DNA from: Allium sativum
Lineage: Eukaryota; Streptophyta; Magnoliopsida; Asparagales; Amaryllidaceae
Length of the DNA: 64,000 bases
Assembly: GCA_030737875.1 (NCBI GenBank)
Contig: CM060925.1
Span: 485,251,514 to 485,315,513, forward strand
Direction: 5' to 3'
Position 1 is the first letter of the stretch, and each line of letters starts with the position of its first letter. This document shows positions 34,151-45,060 of the stretch, in pieces. A program made the position numbers and the translations under genes. The notes below the pieces were generated by a model. That model was not told the origin of the DNA and did no database searches. It worked only from the letters and a program-made list of their open reading frames with translations.

Positions 34151-35060
34151 GTAGCTTTAGAGATGAATCGACTTAAAGCGGCGACCTTCCCGTTTAAACT
34201 TTGGATGTCTTTGATGTTCTTAGGGACTTGAATATCCCGAATATCATTGATTTATTCGGGGTTAGCTTCGATGCCTCAGGCGTTGATGATGAAACCCAAG
34301 AATTTTCCTAAGGCGACTCCAAAGGAGCATTTCAGGGGGTTGAGTTTCATGTTGTAATGGCGGAGGATGTCGAACATTTCAGAGAGATTGCGGATGTAGT
34401 CCCTCGATATTTTAGATTTTACCAACATATTGTCCACGTGTACCTCCATGGATTTCCCGATCTGGTTTTTAAAGAGGCGGTTAACCATTCGTTGATAAGT
34501 GGCTCCTGCATTCTTGAGACCGAAAGGCATGACGCGATAGCAGTAAAGTCCAAGACCGGTTATGAGTGAGGTATGATCCTGGTCACGAAGACACATTAGA
34601 ATCCTATTATAGCCCGAATAGGCGTCCATGAAACATAATAGCTGGTATCCGATGGTTGAATCAACAAGTCGATCGATCTTCGGAAGTGGGAAGCTATCCT
34701 TGGGACATGCCTTGTTCACATCGGAGAAGTCGATGCATGTTCGCCACTTGCCGTTTGCTTTTTTGACCAGAACCAGGTTGGATACCCATTCAGGGTAGTC
34801 GGATTCGCGGATTAAGTTGTTGTTGAGTAGCCTGTCTACCTCTTCCTCAAGTGCTTTGGGTCTTTCAGGTCCTAGGAAGCAACGTTTATGTTTGACCGGA
34901 GGCAGCGTCAGGTCAAGATTTAACTAGTGGCAGGCAATTGCGAGGTCGATTCCCCTTATATTTGAGAGAGTCCATGCAAATACGTCTAGGTTAGACCTTA
35001 AAAAGTCCACGAGATCTTCTTTTACTGCGGGTTGAAACTACGATCCTATTTTCAAGACCT
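34151..35060 (-). pseudogene. Reverse transcriptase of element X (inactive)
   Basis: The minus strand reads EEEVDRLLNNNLIRESDYPE, WVSNLVLVKKANGKWRTCI and FSDVNKACPKDSFPLPKIDR, then FMDAYSGYNRI (first catalytic Asp), YRVMPFGLKNAGATYQRMVN and HVDNMLVKSK. The active-site box should be Y/F-V-D-D; here the second Asp is Asn (codon at 34429-34431). The last recognisable residues before solo LTR 2 are SRFISKAT. A stop lies near 34928. The order and wording of motifs (NKACPKDSFPLP, MLVKSK) are typical of the Tat lineage. Confidence 0.85.
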
Positions 35061-35900
35061 TTGAAGGGCCATCAAGGCTGATCGAAACGTCTACCGTAGG
35101 TTCGAAGGGCTATAGTTGGGCTCTTCGTCCTTCGTTGGACCGAGATCGTCGGAAATATGGTAGTGGCACCTAATCCAAGGCCCAGACACCTTTGATTGCT
35201 ATGTGGAGATGGTCTTAGCGCAAGAAGGCGGAGGCACGGCCTTGCCTTTTTCCTTATTGCGTGCATTCTTCCATTCTATTGTGTGGCATTCTCTAGGATT
35301 TGCTTGGTCACATTTAACTATTTCGATCCAGTTTTCCATTGGGAACTTCATTAGGAGGTACCATGGTGACATTCAAATCTGGAATTCTGTAAGGAATGGA
35401 CGTACAAAGAAGACATTGTAAGGAGAGATAATGTCGATAACCATGAAAGTGAGGACTCAGACTCGACTACGGTCCCCGTCACCAAGTTTAACAATTAAGT
35501 CGATCATTCCTACTGTATGGCTGGAAGATCCGTTAAAGCCGTGGATCGTACCATGACACGGTTTTAAGTCCTTGGTTTCTAACTTCATTTGGTCGTAGGA
35601 AGCTTTGATAATGATGTTGACTGTGCTTCCCAAGTCAATTAATACCCTTCGGACAGAAGCAGCACCAATTTGAGTTTTGATAACGAGAAGATCTGTAGTC
35701 GGGATTTCAATTCCCGCTAATTCTCTTTCGCGGAAGACGACGTCATCCCGCATGGTTTTCTGAAGCTTAGCAGGGATAGACTCGTCTGCAGTGGAGTAAG
35801 CTTCATAGGTGGCATGGTTGATAGAGCTTACATACTCCTCCATTTTTCGGAAGCTTTCATGTGTGGAGCACGACCCGCCATAAATAGTTTTAATCACAAT
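35061..35900 (-). pseudogene. Protease of element X and linker to RT
   Basis: The region 35897-35457 is open for 146 codons. It ends a gag-like stretch (HATYEAYSTADESIPAKLQK) and contains the aspartic protease domain: PTTDLLVIKTQIGAASVRRV, then LIDLGSTVNIIIKASYDQM. The family motif is D-S/T-G; here it is D-L-G. Downstream 35456-35061 is a poorly conserved linker to RT with stops. Confidence 0.7.
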
Positions 35901-37747
35901 TCATTGCCTCAGGTTGGATGGACCAGGGGATACTTTGGCGGGTGCCCGAGTTGCTGGTGCTAGAGGTCACGAGTCTGCTTTGGGAGGAAAAGGCTGTTGG
36001 ACATATTGCTCAAGGAGCTTTTCACGGTTAATCTTTTCGATCGCATCCCTGAGTTGGTAACAATCATTGGTATTATGCCTATACATGTTGTGGTATCGAT
36101 AATACTTGTCGGTGTTCTTATCGAGGTTAGTGGATTCCCTAGTGTGTGGTTTCTTATACAGAAGCGTGTTGCAGTTTTACATGTAAATTATATCCAATTC
36201 TTCTTTCAATGGAGTGTAGGTCTCGTAGGCTTGGTAGCGGCCGGGCCTCTTGGGATCCGCTAGAACCTGGTTGTTGTTGCGGCCATCCTGTATTCCATTA
36301 TTCGGCCCTGCTTTGTAGGGACCTGCCCCTTAATCTTTACCAAAGGAATCTCAAACCTGTTTCCCTTTGACGTTCTCGTCGATCGTATCCGCATGCAGTT
36401 GTTGGAATGACTGACCCGAGAGATTTGATTACGCTTTGCTTCTTCTTGACACAAGAACTGTCCGACCCTTTCGTAGAAAGCGTCGAGACTCTTGGGTTTC
36501 TTTCTATCGATCAAAGCCCCAAATTTGGAAGTGGGGAGGATGCCCTTTGCTAGTTGAAAAAGCACGGTACGGGGTTCTGGGTCGTCGACCTCGGTAAGGG
36601 TGGTATTAAACCACGAGATTTAGCTTTTGACTGACTCGGCAGGTTCTTGGTATAGATTGGACAAGGTGAGGGCGTTCGTCGGAGTTGGGACATGCATTCT
36701 GAATTGTTTGACCAATTCCATAGCTAGTAGGCCGAAGTTGTTGACGGAATAGAGTGGAAGGCGAGAGAACAAGAATAAGGCTATTCCTTGTAAGAAAACG
36801 GGAAACATTTGCACTTGACTGAGTCGATGGACCGACAAGAGTCCATTTGCCACTCATAACGATTCATATCAATCCTCGTGAAGGGATTATGCCTTATGTG
36901 GGCTTCCCATGAATCATTGGTGTTCCCTCGCATTTCCCTCATGATCTTCGGAACATGTCGGGGAGGTAAGTCAGATGCGGGTCTGCCAGTAGAATCCATG
37001 GGTTTCGTCGAGGCTCGAGAGTCCTATTCTACGGTTGCCTTCTATGATGCACATTCGGGTCATCTTCTACCATGTCATCAACATCTATGATCGGGTTTTG
37101 GCGTGGATGGAGAGGCTGATCTGGTTGATGTGCATCTTGATCCGAAGAACTTGGGCTTGTTGGGCCGCTTGGAAAGTAGGTCCAAGGTTCTGAGCGGCGA
37201 CAGCTGGGTTCTGTCGAGGAGGGGGTCGGTTGGTCGGACCCGGCTCGTCATTGATAATTAGTCCGGAATGTTCATTATACTGTGCCCCTTCATTATAAAT
37301 GACAGTAGTTTGGTCGTCGTTTCCATTTCCGTTGCCATAGCTGTTGGCATTGCAGTTGGAATGGGCGTTGGAGCGGACATCGACATTGTTGATTAGGCTA
37401 AACCTCCTTCTCTGAGGTGGGCCCTCGGACTTGAAAGTCTCTGGTATAGTAAGCCTTGGTCGAGCGTTGTTTAGAGCGAGATGAAGTCGAGCGATGATGC
37501 GTTGACTTTCCTGGAGTTGGCACATAAGGTCAATGTTGTTTCTCAACGCCTGATTGATCTCGAGAGCTGTGGTCTCATACGTCGCATTGAGCGCGTGGAT
37601 CTGTGCTTGTGTTGCGGGAGCTTTGGGGTCCACAGGAGGACGGGTTTTAGTTGCGGCAGGGATATCCGCCGACTGGGGTTGCTGGGACATTCCAGCCTCG
37701 GCTGTGGCCGAGGAGCCGATCATTGCTTTCTTTGGTCGCTTTGCCAT
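35901..37747 (-). pseudogene. Gag of element X
   Basis: A clean start at 37747 (MAKRPKKAMIGSSATAEAG) opens 220 codons of low-complexity N-terminus with a predicted helix (NATYETTALEINQALRNNID) and Asn/Gly-rich sequence. After frameshifts the retrotransposon-gag core is recognisable: CKMFPVFLQGIALFLFSRLP, YSVNNFGLLAMELVKQFRM, NLYQEPAESVKS (36853-36620), then LFQLAKGILPTSKFGALI and KSLDAFYERVGQFLCQEEAK (36565-36400). No CCHC knuckle is evident. The start lies ~110 bp from the LTR, as expected for gag. Confidence 0.75.
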
Positions 37748-37844
37748 TGTAAGCGGACTTGGCGGCAGGCTAGTAAAGGAACCTAAAGCACGTCAGAGTC
37801 GAGATGATAGTGTGCGACAAAGAAGCGAATCCGAGTTTTCTCAG

Positions 37845-37855
37845 TGAAAGCACCA
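37845..37855 (-). other. Candidate primer-binding site of element X
   Basis: On the minus strand TGGTGCTTTCA begins three bases after the 5' LTR. A PBS must start with TGG to pair with tRNA CCA. The sequence TTTGGTGCTTTCA with a following TGAGA is common after the 5' LTR of plant gypsy elements. I cannot name the tRNA. Confidence 0.55.
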
Positions 37856-37858
37856 AAA

Positions 37859-38163
37859 TATTAATGGCAAAATATGTCGTAAACACCCAAGATTCTCAAT
37901 TAATTAAGAATTATAGTTTCACGTGGAAAAGTAAGTGTGGAAAGCAGTAAATAACATAAGAGATTTATGATGGTTTGGTCTCACGAGAAGCCTACATCCA
38001 CTTTGGAAGGGTCTTGGAATATTATTCATAACAACGAGTTAAAAGGTTGAGACTATCTCATGGCATTGCTTTACATACATCTCTAAGTTAATGAGGTCAT
38101 AATGGTCATATGCAAATATTAGGAAAAAGACACTTTTGCCCTTCTTCTTCCTCAAAGCATGGA
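37859..38163 (-). repeat. 5' LTR of element X, first 305 bp (R/U5 part)
   Basis: It matches 18949-19250 with about 10% differences and small indels, which indicates an old insertion. It is cut at 38164 by giant LTR B. ATGGA (38159-38163) should be the left target duplication of B. Confidence 0.8.
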
Positions 38164-40358
38164 TGTAATGACCCGGAATTCTAGACGAAAAATAAATTTT
38201 GTAAATGAACTAAAAATTTAACAATACATTAATAAATTAACTTATTAATGTGTTAACTCATTTACAGCGACCAAAAGCGTAGCTAAATCAGTACAACATA
38301 AGTATAGTTAAATTTAGCAGCGACAGCGCTACTAAAAACACGGTAGCAAAGCGTGACTAGAAGCACTATGACCAAGCACCACTAAAGCGTTGTAGAAAGC
38401 GTTACTAAAGGAACCGTTGCAAATCTTTAGCAAGAGTTTTATTTGTTTGTAAGTAGCAAATCAAATAACTTGTTTATTAGATAATGTGTGCATTAGCTCA
38501 TACCTTTCCTAAGCTAACTAAAACAAATGCATTTGATCTTTTCTTCATGCACATCAACTAGAAACAAACTTGTATACACCTTCATTTAAAATTCTAACGC
38601 TTGAATCAAATTTGTGTACATAACCTTTGTAGCAAATTCTTAGCTAAACACTAAGTAAACCCAATGTGTTTGGAGAACAAATTGAATTATAAAATTGATG
38701 ATATCCTCATACATTGCACCTACGCTGAACTAGTTAAACTTGGTGTACTTAACCCATTTAAAAGCATGAACACAACATGTTCTTGTGCAAGAACAAAGCA
38801 ACAAAACTAAGTGAATTAAGTAAATCATTAGCAAATTACTCAACCATTTAAAATGCTTAAGACACAAGCATTTTTGTGCAAGAACCTACAGCAAAACAAG
38901 TAAGCTTAATGGATGTTATCCATGCACATAAACAACTTTCATGTAACACCCCACACCCGCTACGGTCACTCACTAAGGGAATGCCATAACATCGGTGGAG
39001 TATTTTAAGTGAATATAGAACAGAAAAATTACAACAAGACAGATATAAGTAATACTTGAGAATTTAAAACATCATTTCATTTCAGCGGAAAGTAAAACAT
39101 GTTTGGTTACACCAAAACCATAAATAAGAGTCAAGTACATAATATCCATCCTGATAAAAACGAAAGTACATAATCCCACTACATAACCTCATAGCCATAA
39201 TAGAAAAGATAAACTGAGCTTTACATCCACGGTCCAAGCTCCAAAAGATAGATAAAGCAGTTTGATCAAAGCCCACTAGTGCTAGGCCCACTCTGAAAAC
39301 CTGAGGGTTGGGAAAAAGATAAAGAAACAACGGGGTCAGACATAAGTCTGAGTGAGTCCTATAACCCTAACAATACAATCACTAAGTAATTAGGGTATGA
39401 TATAAACAAGGTACGGTACCTCTGGGGATAATGACTACACTAAGTAGCCAACTAAACACAGGATGTACTAAGATAACCGAAAAGACGCATTTATCCACCC
39501 AAGGATAATTACTGGATTACACCACCCCAGATCTACCCACCCAAGGGTAATTCCTACACTGCACCACACCAGTCATTCCTAACTTAAAGGTTGATCCCAC
39601 CCATGGACTTATAAAATTAACTTAATAGTTCTCGCGTACCCCTAGGTGACTAAGTAGACGCCTCGGGACCCTACAATCCACTAGGTGTACACACTACTCC
39701 CCATTCGATCGGCTCCCTAACGTAGATACCCGTGCTGGCCCCATCGTGGGGTGTACCATTCCCCAACGTGGCAACCTGATAAAACTAACGGTGCACGGCT
39801 TATATCTACACGATGCAACAACGTCTTATTTACCAGCCCGGGTCCACACACGCATATGAAACCCGTTGGTCATGCGTTGCCACCGCTAACCCATTTTGGC
39901 CTCTTATAGTCAAGCCCAATATGCGTGTCCCGTCACTCGACTAGAGTCGAGCCCACTAAGATACGTTTGGGATATTGGTTGAAATGGGCCCCCACAAGCT
40001 ACCACCTAAGCTTGTTATTTTATCTAGTGTATCCCACTTAACCCCTTTTATAATCATGCCCACCTACATGTTAAGGTTTGGTTAAGTCATCTAATCATAT
40101 ATCAATTGCCACTTAAGGCACCCACTAGATTTCCACATGCCACCCAAAGCACTTACTTAACCCTTTACCCATGTTTAATTACATGTTCCTCTTTGGTTAA
40201 GTATTCTAATCGTATTTTCTATTGCCACCCAAGGCAACCCACTAGATTTCCACATGCCACCCAAGGCACCCACTTAACCCCTCATGTCCCTCTACATGCT
40301 AATATGGTTAAGTGTTTCTTAATTAATTAAGATCATGACCTCATAAAGACCTCTCACA

Positions 40359-40553
40359 TTAGACCATCTTTTATGACTGCTGGATATGCCGGTTGGTTCC
40401 GGGCAGACTTCTGTCATAAAAAGGTCTAACCTCGTGTCTTTACTTTAATCACGTATTTAATTTATGACTAAGACCTCTCACATTGGGCCAATCATTTGTA
40501 GCTGCTGGATGGCCGGTCGGTTCCGGGCAGACTTCCGCTATAAAAGGGTCCAA
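40359..40553. other. Paired stem-loops in element C 3' LTR
   Basis: The first (40359-40429) has outer arms TTAGACC/GGTCTAA and inner arms TTTTATGAC/GTCATAAAA, all perfect. The second (40483-40553) has TTGGGCC/GGTCCAA and TTTGTAGC/GCTATAAA, each with one G-T wobble. The apical part of both contains GGTTCCGGGCAGACTT. Both are preceded by CTCACA and followed by CCTCGTGTCTT. Confidence 0.8.
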
Positions 40554-41030
40554 CCTCGTGTCTTAGTTGATTAATTACACCTAATTAATCACCCCCATAA
40601 TTTGAATTAATTATGCCTAATTAATTACACATTTTTAAGAATATGGGTAGACCTAACTCAATAGGTAAATTCCCAATTCCATAGTATGGGTAGACCTAAC
40701 TTAATAGGTAAATTCCCAACTCCATAATATGGGTAGACCTAACTTAATAGGTAAATTCCCAATTACGTCCATTTAATTTGTGGTATGATTAATCATACCC
40801 ATTTCACATCATTTTATTAACATGCATATTAACCCCATCGTTCCCCACGTAGTTCGTTCTCATAACACGACATAATGAAGGGAAGATTCATCACAAAGGT
40901 CATGGGTTTAGCCAACATAGCATGTAACTTTATCATGGGTTCAAAAGGTGTCAACTTGCATATACGAACATACATTAAACCCAACTAGTATTTAACCCAA
41001 ACTTGCATTATGCATATCATAAAAGAGACA

Positions 41031-41330
41031 ACTTGCATATGAACTTGCACATAAACTTGCATATGAACTTGCATCATAACTTGCATATGAACTTGCATCA
41101 TAACTTGCATATGAACTTGCATCATAACTTGCATATGAACATGTATCATAACTTGCATATGAACTTGCATCATAACTTGCATATGAACTTGCATCATAAC
41201 TTGCATATGAACTTGCATCATAACTTGCATATGAACATGTATCATAACTTGCATATGAACTTGCATCATAACTTGCATATGAATATGTATCATAACTTGC
41301 ATATGAACTTGCATAACATGCCATACTTAG
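41031..41330. repeat. 24-bp tandem array in element C 3' LTR
   Basis: Roughly eleven to twelve units are built from ACTTGCATATGA and ACTTGCATCATA. The period is a multiple of three and lacks stops, which gives long open frames on both strands (repeating MQVHMQV or ASYDASSY). These are not genes. The 5' LTR array (48699-48920) has three fewer units. Confidence 0.92.
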
Positions 41331-42166
41331 AGACAAACTTGCATATATTATGCATATCATAAAAAGAGACAAACTTGCATAAAACCAAACACTTAGCATG
41401 CATAAAACCAAATACTTAGCATGCATAAAACCACATACATAGCATGCATAAAACCAAATACTTAGCATGCATAAAACCAAATACATAACTTGCATAACAT
41501 GTTACATATAGACTTGCATATAATCTCCCATATAACTTGCATAACATGTTACATATGAATCAATGTTCAACATAGTGTTTTGCATCATAAAACATAGCAT
41601 TAAACTTGCATATAGCACTCAACATACACTATACTAAACTTGCATAAACACATTGATTCCACAAACATAGCCATATCTTATCATATCCTATCATAATCAA
41701 TTTAACAATTGATTGTTAAGTCTATAGAAACTCACCACTAAACTCCAATAAGCAAACCCTTGCCACAAATCACCCAAAAACTCTAGCCTTGAACATAAAG
41801 CTTGCAACTTGATGATGAATGCAAGCCAATGATCACTCATACAACTCAAAGATGCTTGTATGCACATGAAAGCCTTCATAGAAATAGTTTAGAAATAGGA
41901 TGGAGGCTAGGGTTTTGAGTGGAGGCCATGATCATAGAAAATTTTGGCATAGTTTAGTTAGGAGATAGGATTATGACCACTTAGGGCTAGCTTAGGGTCT
42001 TATTTATAGGATTAGGCAAGTGTTTTAGGCCATTAGATTAACCCTAAATTAGATTAGGACCATCCGATCTCGGAAGCTTCCAGAAACCAGCCCCAAAACA
42101 CAGCCTAAACCCTAAAATGGTGCACCAGGCCAGCCAGAAAGCTGTGCAGGTTTCTGGCTCGACACG

Positions 42167-42264
42167 GGCGCACTTCCCAAGTGCGCCAGTGTAAAAATGT
42201 GTTGGCGCACTTCACAAGTGCGCCAATGCATTTTTGTGTTGGAGCACTTCACAAGTGCGCCAGT
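42167..42264. repeat. Palindrome block in U3 of element C 3' LTR
   Basis: Three hairpins have arms GGCGCACTT/AAGTGCGCC and 3-base loops (CCC, CAC, CAC). The third has one mismatch in its left arm. The block is 160-256 bp upstream of the minus-strand TATA at 42001-42008. The 5' LTR copy is at 49762-49858, where the second hairpin carries the mismatch and the third is perfect. Confidence 0.85.
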
Positions 42265-42476
42265 GCATTCTGGCTAGTTTTTCGGTTTTTCTGCCTAACT
42301 TCGTTCGTCCATATCTTCTTCATACGGACTCCGATTTTCGAAAACTCAGACTCTATTTCGCGTATTTTTCCGAGACGAACACAATGGTGCAACCCGTTTC
42401 CCCTAATTCCCACATCTGGGATTAGTTATTCTTTAATTTGTGAATTTTAGCATTAACCGAAATTCGGGGTGTTACG

Positions 42477-42488
42477 TTCTCCCCTCCT
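42477..42488 (-). other. Polypurine tract of element C
   Basis: Read on the minus strand this is AGGAGGGGAGAA, immediately before the 3' LTR. TTTCGGGGACGAAA just upstream is the usual Tekay context and is shared with LARD A. Confidence 0.85.
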
Positions 42489-42976
42489 TAAAGGATTTCG
42501 TCCCCGAAATCTCTAAGCTAAGGAGAATGCCTATCCTACCATCCAAACAACCATCTACTCAATCCATCAAACACGGGCATCCATTGTCCTTAAAACAGTT
42601 TCTAATGATGTATGAGCATATGCAAAAAGTGTGTGTATGTGTTCCCTATCTAATGTATGAACATATGCAAACCATGATAGTGCCATGCATCCATTATGTA
42701 TGCGAGAGAACCTATTGACACATACAATTTCTATATGCGTGCACAACCATACACAAAAATGCATCATCCATATGATAACACAGCCATGATACATCCATCA
42801 ATCTAACTACCACATCCATTTATTCGATATGCAAAATGAAGTGACTGAGCCGATCTAGAGCCTAATGTGTGTGTATATGCATCCACGAGCAACCACTAGC
42901 AAACAATTGCATCCACATGCATCCATCAACCATAACATGTTTCAAACACATGTTTCAACCATAGGTTTTACCCTAT
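42489..42976. other. 3' untranslated region of element C
   Basis: Between the pol end and the polypurine tract lie ~490 bp of ATGCATCC- and CATATGCA-rich sequence without a recognisable protein. Element D has the matching region (about 59440-59960). Confidence 0.6.
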
Positions 42977-44368
42977 CTAAAGGTCATAGGTACTAGCGAG
43001 AGGATATACTAAAGATAAGATAAGTACTAGACAAGCGATAAAGGAGAAGTTAAAAGACATACTCTCAAAAAGAAATGGGTACAAAGAACGCATCTTCGCT
43101 TCCGTCTCCCAAGTAGCATTGCCCTCGTCTTCTCCCCATTGCACTTTAACTAGCTGAACTTCTCTGTTCCTCAACTTCCTAGTTTCTGACCCAAGGATGC
43201 GAGTAGGAGCTCGTCGAATCATCGCATCACGCTCTACCTCTACATCTCTAAGCAAGCTCGGCTCTACGACCTCTGCGGTCTCATGTAAGCACTTCCTCAA
43301 ATGTGATACATGGAATACATCATGAACACCACTAAGTTTGTTGGGCAACTCCACCCTATATGCCATCCATCCAATCCTTTCCTTAATAGGAAACGGCCCA
43401 ACAAACCTCGGTGCTAACTTCCCAACGGACCCAAAGCGAACAACATTTCTCAACGGAGATACTTTGACAAAAACCATGTCCCCAACCTCAAACTCAAGAT
43501 CCGTCCTTCTCTGAATCAAATCAATCTTCTCTGAAGTCTCTCTAACCATATCTGGCCCAAGCAAGATCTTATCCGTAGATTCCCACCAACATGTAGGAGA
43601 TCGACAAGGCCTTCCATAAAGAGCTTCGAAAGGTGTCATGCCAATACTAGACTGAAAGCTGTTATTGTATGCGAACTCCACCAAAGGAAGATGTTCTTCC
43701 CATGTACCTCCAAAATCCAAGATACAAAGCCTCAAGAGATCTTCTAAGATACGGTTCACCCTCTCGGTCTGACCGTCCGTCTGAGGATGATATGCGGTGC
43801 TCAAACACAACTGAGTCCCTACCGCCTCTTGCAAACTTCTCCAAAACTCACTAGTGAAGATAGGATCTCGATCACTCACAATGCTGGATGGTACGCCATG
43901 CAATCTAACAATCTCTCTAACATAGACTGAAACAAGCCATGGAGCGGTCCTCTTACTCTTCACGGGTATAAAATGGACACTCTTGGTAAGTCTGTCTACC
44001 ACAACCCAAATTCCCGTATTGCCCTTCCTCGATCTCGGTAACCCATCGATGAAATCCATCGAGACACTATCCCACTTCCATTGCGGAACTTCCAATGGGT
44101 GTAGCAACCCACCGGGTTTCCTTTGCTCCGCTTTAACTTGTAGGCACACTAAGCATCTAGCCACATACTCGGCCCCATCTTTCTTCATACCGGCCCAGAA
44201 GAAAACTCTCTTCATGTCTTGGTACATCTTGTCCCTACCAGGATGAATGGTCATCTTTGACCGATGTGCATCATCAAGTATAGCCTTCCTCAGACCCTCG
44301 TCTTGCGGTACACAAAGTCTACCGTCTCTACGCAACCACCCCTTACCATCTAGGGTGTACCTACTCAA
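42977..44368 (-). CDS. Integrase with chromodomain of element C (pol C-terminal part)
   Basis: An open frame of 463 codons forms the C-terminal third of a Tekay Pol polyprotein; the Met is simply the first in frame, not a real start. The zinc-binding motif is H35, H42, C72, C75. The catalytic core has D105 (SMDFIDGLP), D166 (IVSDRDPIF) and E202 (DGQTERVN), the D,D-35-E spacing of active integrases. A GPY/F-type segment (KLAPRFVGPFPIKERIGWMA) follows at about 320. A chromodomain (VQLVKVQWGEDEGNATWETE, then MRSLYPFLF) lies at about 395-435. In this family it directs insertion to heterochromatin by binding methylated histone H3. A ~29-residue hydrophobic tail follows it and is probably read-through. 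Protein processing from this element is unlikely because upstream parts are broken. Confidence 0.9.
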   Translation of the reverse strand: MSRYTLDGKGWLRRDGRLCVPQDEGLRKAILDDAHRSKMTIHPGRDKMYQDMKRVFFWAGMKKDGAEYVARCLVCLQVKAEQRKPGGLLHPLEVPQWKWDSVSMDFIDGLPRSRKGNTGIWVVVDRLTKSVHFIPVKSKRTAPWLVSVYVREIVRLHGVPSSIVSDRDPIFTSEFWRSLQEAVGTQLCLSTAYHPQTDGQTERVNRILEDLLRLCILDFGGTWEEHLPLVEFAYNNSFQSSIGMTPFEALYGRPCRSPTCWWESTDKILLGPDMVRETSEKIDLIQRRTDLEFEVGDMVFVKVSPLRNVVRFGSVGKLAPRFVGPFPIKERIGWMAYRVELPNKLSGVHDVFHVSHLRKCLHETAEVVEPSLLRDVEVERDAMIRRAPTRILGSETRKLRNREVQLVKVQWGEDEGNATWETEAKMRSLYPFLFESMSFNFSFIACLVLILSLVYPLASTYDL

Positions 44369-45060
44369 ATGGCTGGACGACTCCCCCCCTTATGAGCTTC
44401 TCTACTAACTCAACCAACTGTGGGTCGTCTCGCTGTGCCTCGCCAATCCGCCCCAAAAGAGTAGTCCAAACCTCCAAGGAGGCTAGCAAACCGGGTACAA
44501 AGTCAACGGAAGGTCTAAAGTCAATCATAGAATTAAACTCCAAGCTTCGCCATTCCACGAACAATGGACTCAAAGACAGCCTTTTTTCTGCTTAAGGCGT
44601 CTGCCACCACGTTACCCTTGCCAGGGGTATACGCTATCTCAAACTCATAGGATGCTAAGAATTCCATCCACCTTTGTTGTCTTAAGACAATGCGCTCAAA
44701 GAGTCTCCAACACTTCCCTAAGATGTAGGGCATGCTTTTCTCCACTTCTAGAGAAAATCAGGATATTTTCCCATGCAAAATCGTCACAACTATCCATCTC
44801 TCACGCAGACCACCTTAGTCGAACTCGACATCCCCCAAATGCAAGCCCCAAAGGCCTAAACCAATATCAGACAAACACCCAAGGGATACCTCCTTCGAAT
44901 TCAGACGACCTACGTGAGATGATACTAGTAAAAACGGCTAAATAATTAAGCCCTTGTCCAACTCTGGATGTCCTTGCCAGTCTCGCTCCAAAACCACCGT
45001 TTATCCCATAACGGGCTTTGCTCAACCTATTGAGCACATACGAAAACTTATTTCGCTCCT
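44369..45060 (-). pseudogene. Scrambled end of RT and RNase H of element C
   Basis: The only recognisable parts are an RT segment (ILIFSRSGEKHALHLREVLE, near 44760-44690) and the end of RNase H and its connection (RQQRWMEFLASYEFEIAYTP, then GKGNVVADALSRK, about 44680-44580). The RT palm end and most of RNase H, including its catalytic acids, are missing. Before the integrase a fragment (VEWRSLEFNSMIDFRPSVDF) is open. Confidence 0.7.

Larger units (their letters stand above)
38942..42476 (-). repeat. 3' LTR of element C (3535 bp)
   Basis: On the plus strand it begins TGTAACACCCCACACCCGC and ends GGGGTGTTACG; the terminal CA has become CG, while the other LTR has CA. It contains paired stem-loops (40359-40553), three GGTAGACCTAACT-type units (40645-40760), the 24-bp array (41031-41330), a minus-strand TATA (TATAAATA, 42001-42008) and a palindromic block (42167-42264). 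It is 74 bp longer than the other LTR, nearly all of it three extra 24-bp units. Confidence 0.92.

Noticed and set aside
40985..41495. 109- to 167-codon frames in element C LTRs (and at 48653-49091)
   Set aside because: Translations of a 24-bp tandem repeat whose period is a multiple of three; both strands are open.
42167..42264. CRISPR-like repeat-spacer pattern in palindromic blocks
   Set aside because: Spacers are short and nearly identical, the context is a plant LTR, and no cas genes exist.
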